This document shows, piece by piece, positions 63,351-64,000 of a DNA stretch of 64,000 bases. Origin of the DNA: Symsagittifera roscoffensis. Lineage: Eukaryota; Xenacoelomorpha; Acoela; Convolutidae. How positions within the stretch are numbered: position 1 is the first letter of the stretch; every line of letters begins with the position of its first letter. The translations under genes were made by a program, and so were the position numbers. The notes below the pieces were generated by a model. That model was not told the DNA's origin. It saw nothing but the letters and a program-made list of their open reading frames with translations, and made no database searches. The DNA is taken from assembly GCF_963678635.1 (NCBI RefSeq), contig NC_087063.1, positions 78,885,617 to 78,949,616 of the forward strand, given 5' to 3'.

Positions 63351-64000
63351 ATGCCAGTAGAAATGAAAAAAATAGGCCCGAAAAAGACTACAGCTGTTTG
63401 AATGTGTGATTGTGACTGCTTGAATGTGTGATTATGCCAAGAAGCACATGTCGAAACAAAGCCAAACAAAAAGCTGGAAGCAAACATGTCGAAGCATAAA
63501 AACTCAATTCAGCTTGACAATGGCTCGGCCACTTTCAAGTCAGCTTTCGTAATTATGAAAGTAAGTCGCAGCAGCAATAAAAACGATATCAAAAACAAAT
63601 GATTGTGAGAAAAGAGAAACTGAAGGAATATCTGAACAGAAACGAGACCTTGTGAAACTTTGCCTTAACAGAAGCTTGAGGACAAACAGAGAAAACGGAA
63701 GGATCCACTGTGCTGTTGTACACAGAGAGTTCAAGAACAGAAAATTCAAAGGACTGTCTCCAACAGCGAGCGCATTGCCCATTTCGTGCTAGATGATAGA
63801 GAAAAATAGAGTGTAGAGCCGATATCGCAGTTAAAATTTATGGAAAATTGAAGCAGCCGAGTACTAAATTGCAAGAATGTAGGAAAATAAAGAAGTTTTA
63901 GATTTTTTAAATTTTGGAAGAGTGATGCGAAAAAAAAATAATTTGCAAACACGAGGAAGTTACCCAAGTTGTGATTTGTATGACAAAACAAAGTAGAGCA
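63351..64000. other. Window end, no gene recognised
   Basis: A-rich plus strand, short frames only. GAATGTGTGATT(G/A)TG is repeated at about 63401 and 63423. Confidence 0.35.

Noticed and set aside
1-64000. Spliced-leader RNA, rRNA or snRNA genes
   Set aside because: No matching conserved sequences were found on reading both strands; a covariance-model search would be needed to exclude diverged ones.

Overview
The window looks like intergenic and intronic DNA from an invertebrate nuclear genome. It is strongly AT-rich, has no operons or ribosome-binding sites, carries spliced coding sequence, and holds many decayed retrotransposons (L1/Tx1-like, CR1-like, Ty3/gypsy, BEL/Pao), tRNA-headed SINE-like repeats and non-autonomous DNA transposons. 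The CR1-like element, with a PHD-type ORF1 and a further upstream ORF, and the BEL and gypsy proteins resemble what I know from nematodes. 'Nematode or a related ecdysozoan with a repeat-rich genome' is therefore my best guess, but it is inference.

Layout. 1-2.2 kb: foldback and small DNA elements. 2.2-16.0 kb: a tandem satellite of about 1.83-kb monomers. Each monomer is an internally deleted piece of an L1/Tx1-like LINE (start of ORF1 joined to the end of the endonuclease and the start of the reverse transcriptase), and three monomers form a 5,506-bp higher-order unit. 16.0-17.5 kb: probable C-terminal part of the same LINE type. 17.7-20.7 kb: a nearly perfect 1,464-bp tandem duplication that again carries ORF1. 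20.7-26.9 kb: non-coding DNA with hAT-like relics and a direct pair of 0.38-kb repeats. 26.9-31.7 kb: a broken Ty3/gypsy element with a polypurine tract and a presumed LTR.

32.95-48.39 kb: the one host gene I can build with confidence. It has four plus-strand exons with matching splice phases and encodes about 329 residues: signal peptide, PAN/apple-like domain, a small thrombospondin-type-1-like repeat and a C-type-lectin-like domain. Intron 1 holds a BEL/Pao relic and a SINE-like repeat. Intron 3 is 11.5 kb and holds an opposite-strand BEL/Pao element, a SINE, a 0.5-kb repeat family, hAT-like MITEs and two Mutator-like MITEs with 9-10 bp target duplications, the second ending 39 bp before exon 4.

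48.9-53.8 kb: a CR1-like LINE (minus strand, three ORFs, a few disabling mutations) sits inside a SINE, splitting it. 54-57 kb: three copies of the 0.5-kb family, two of them inverted. 58.4-58.7 kb: an unrecognised open exon-like segment. 59.1-59.5 kb: a complete hAT-like MITE. 60.3-61.1 kb: a LINE fragment whose YADD segment is also present inverted next to it. 61.8-62.3 kb: a GC-rich minisatellite. The last 1.7 kb is unrecognised, decayed, coding-like DNA.
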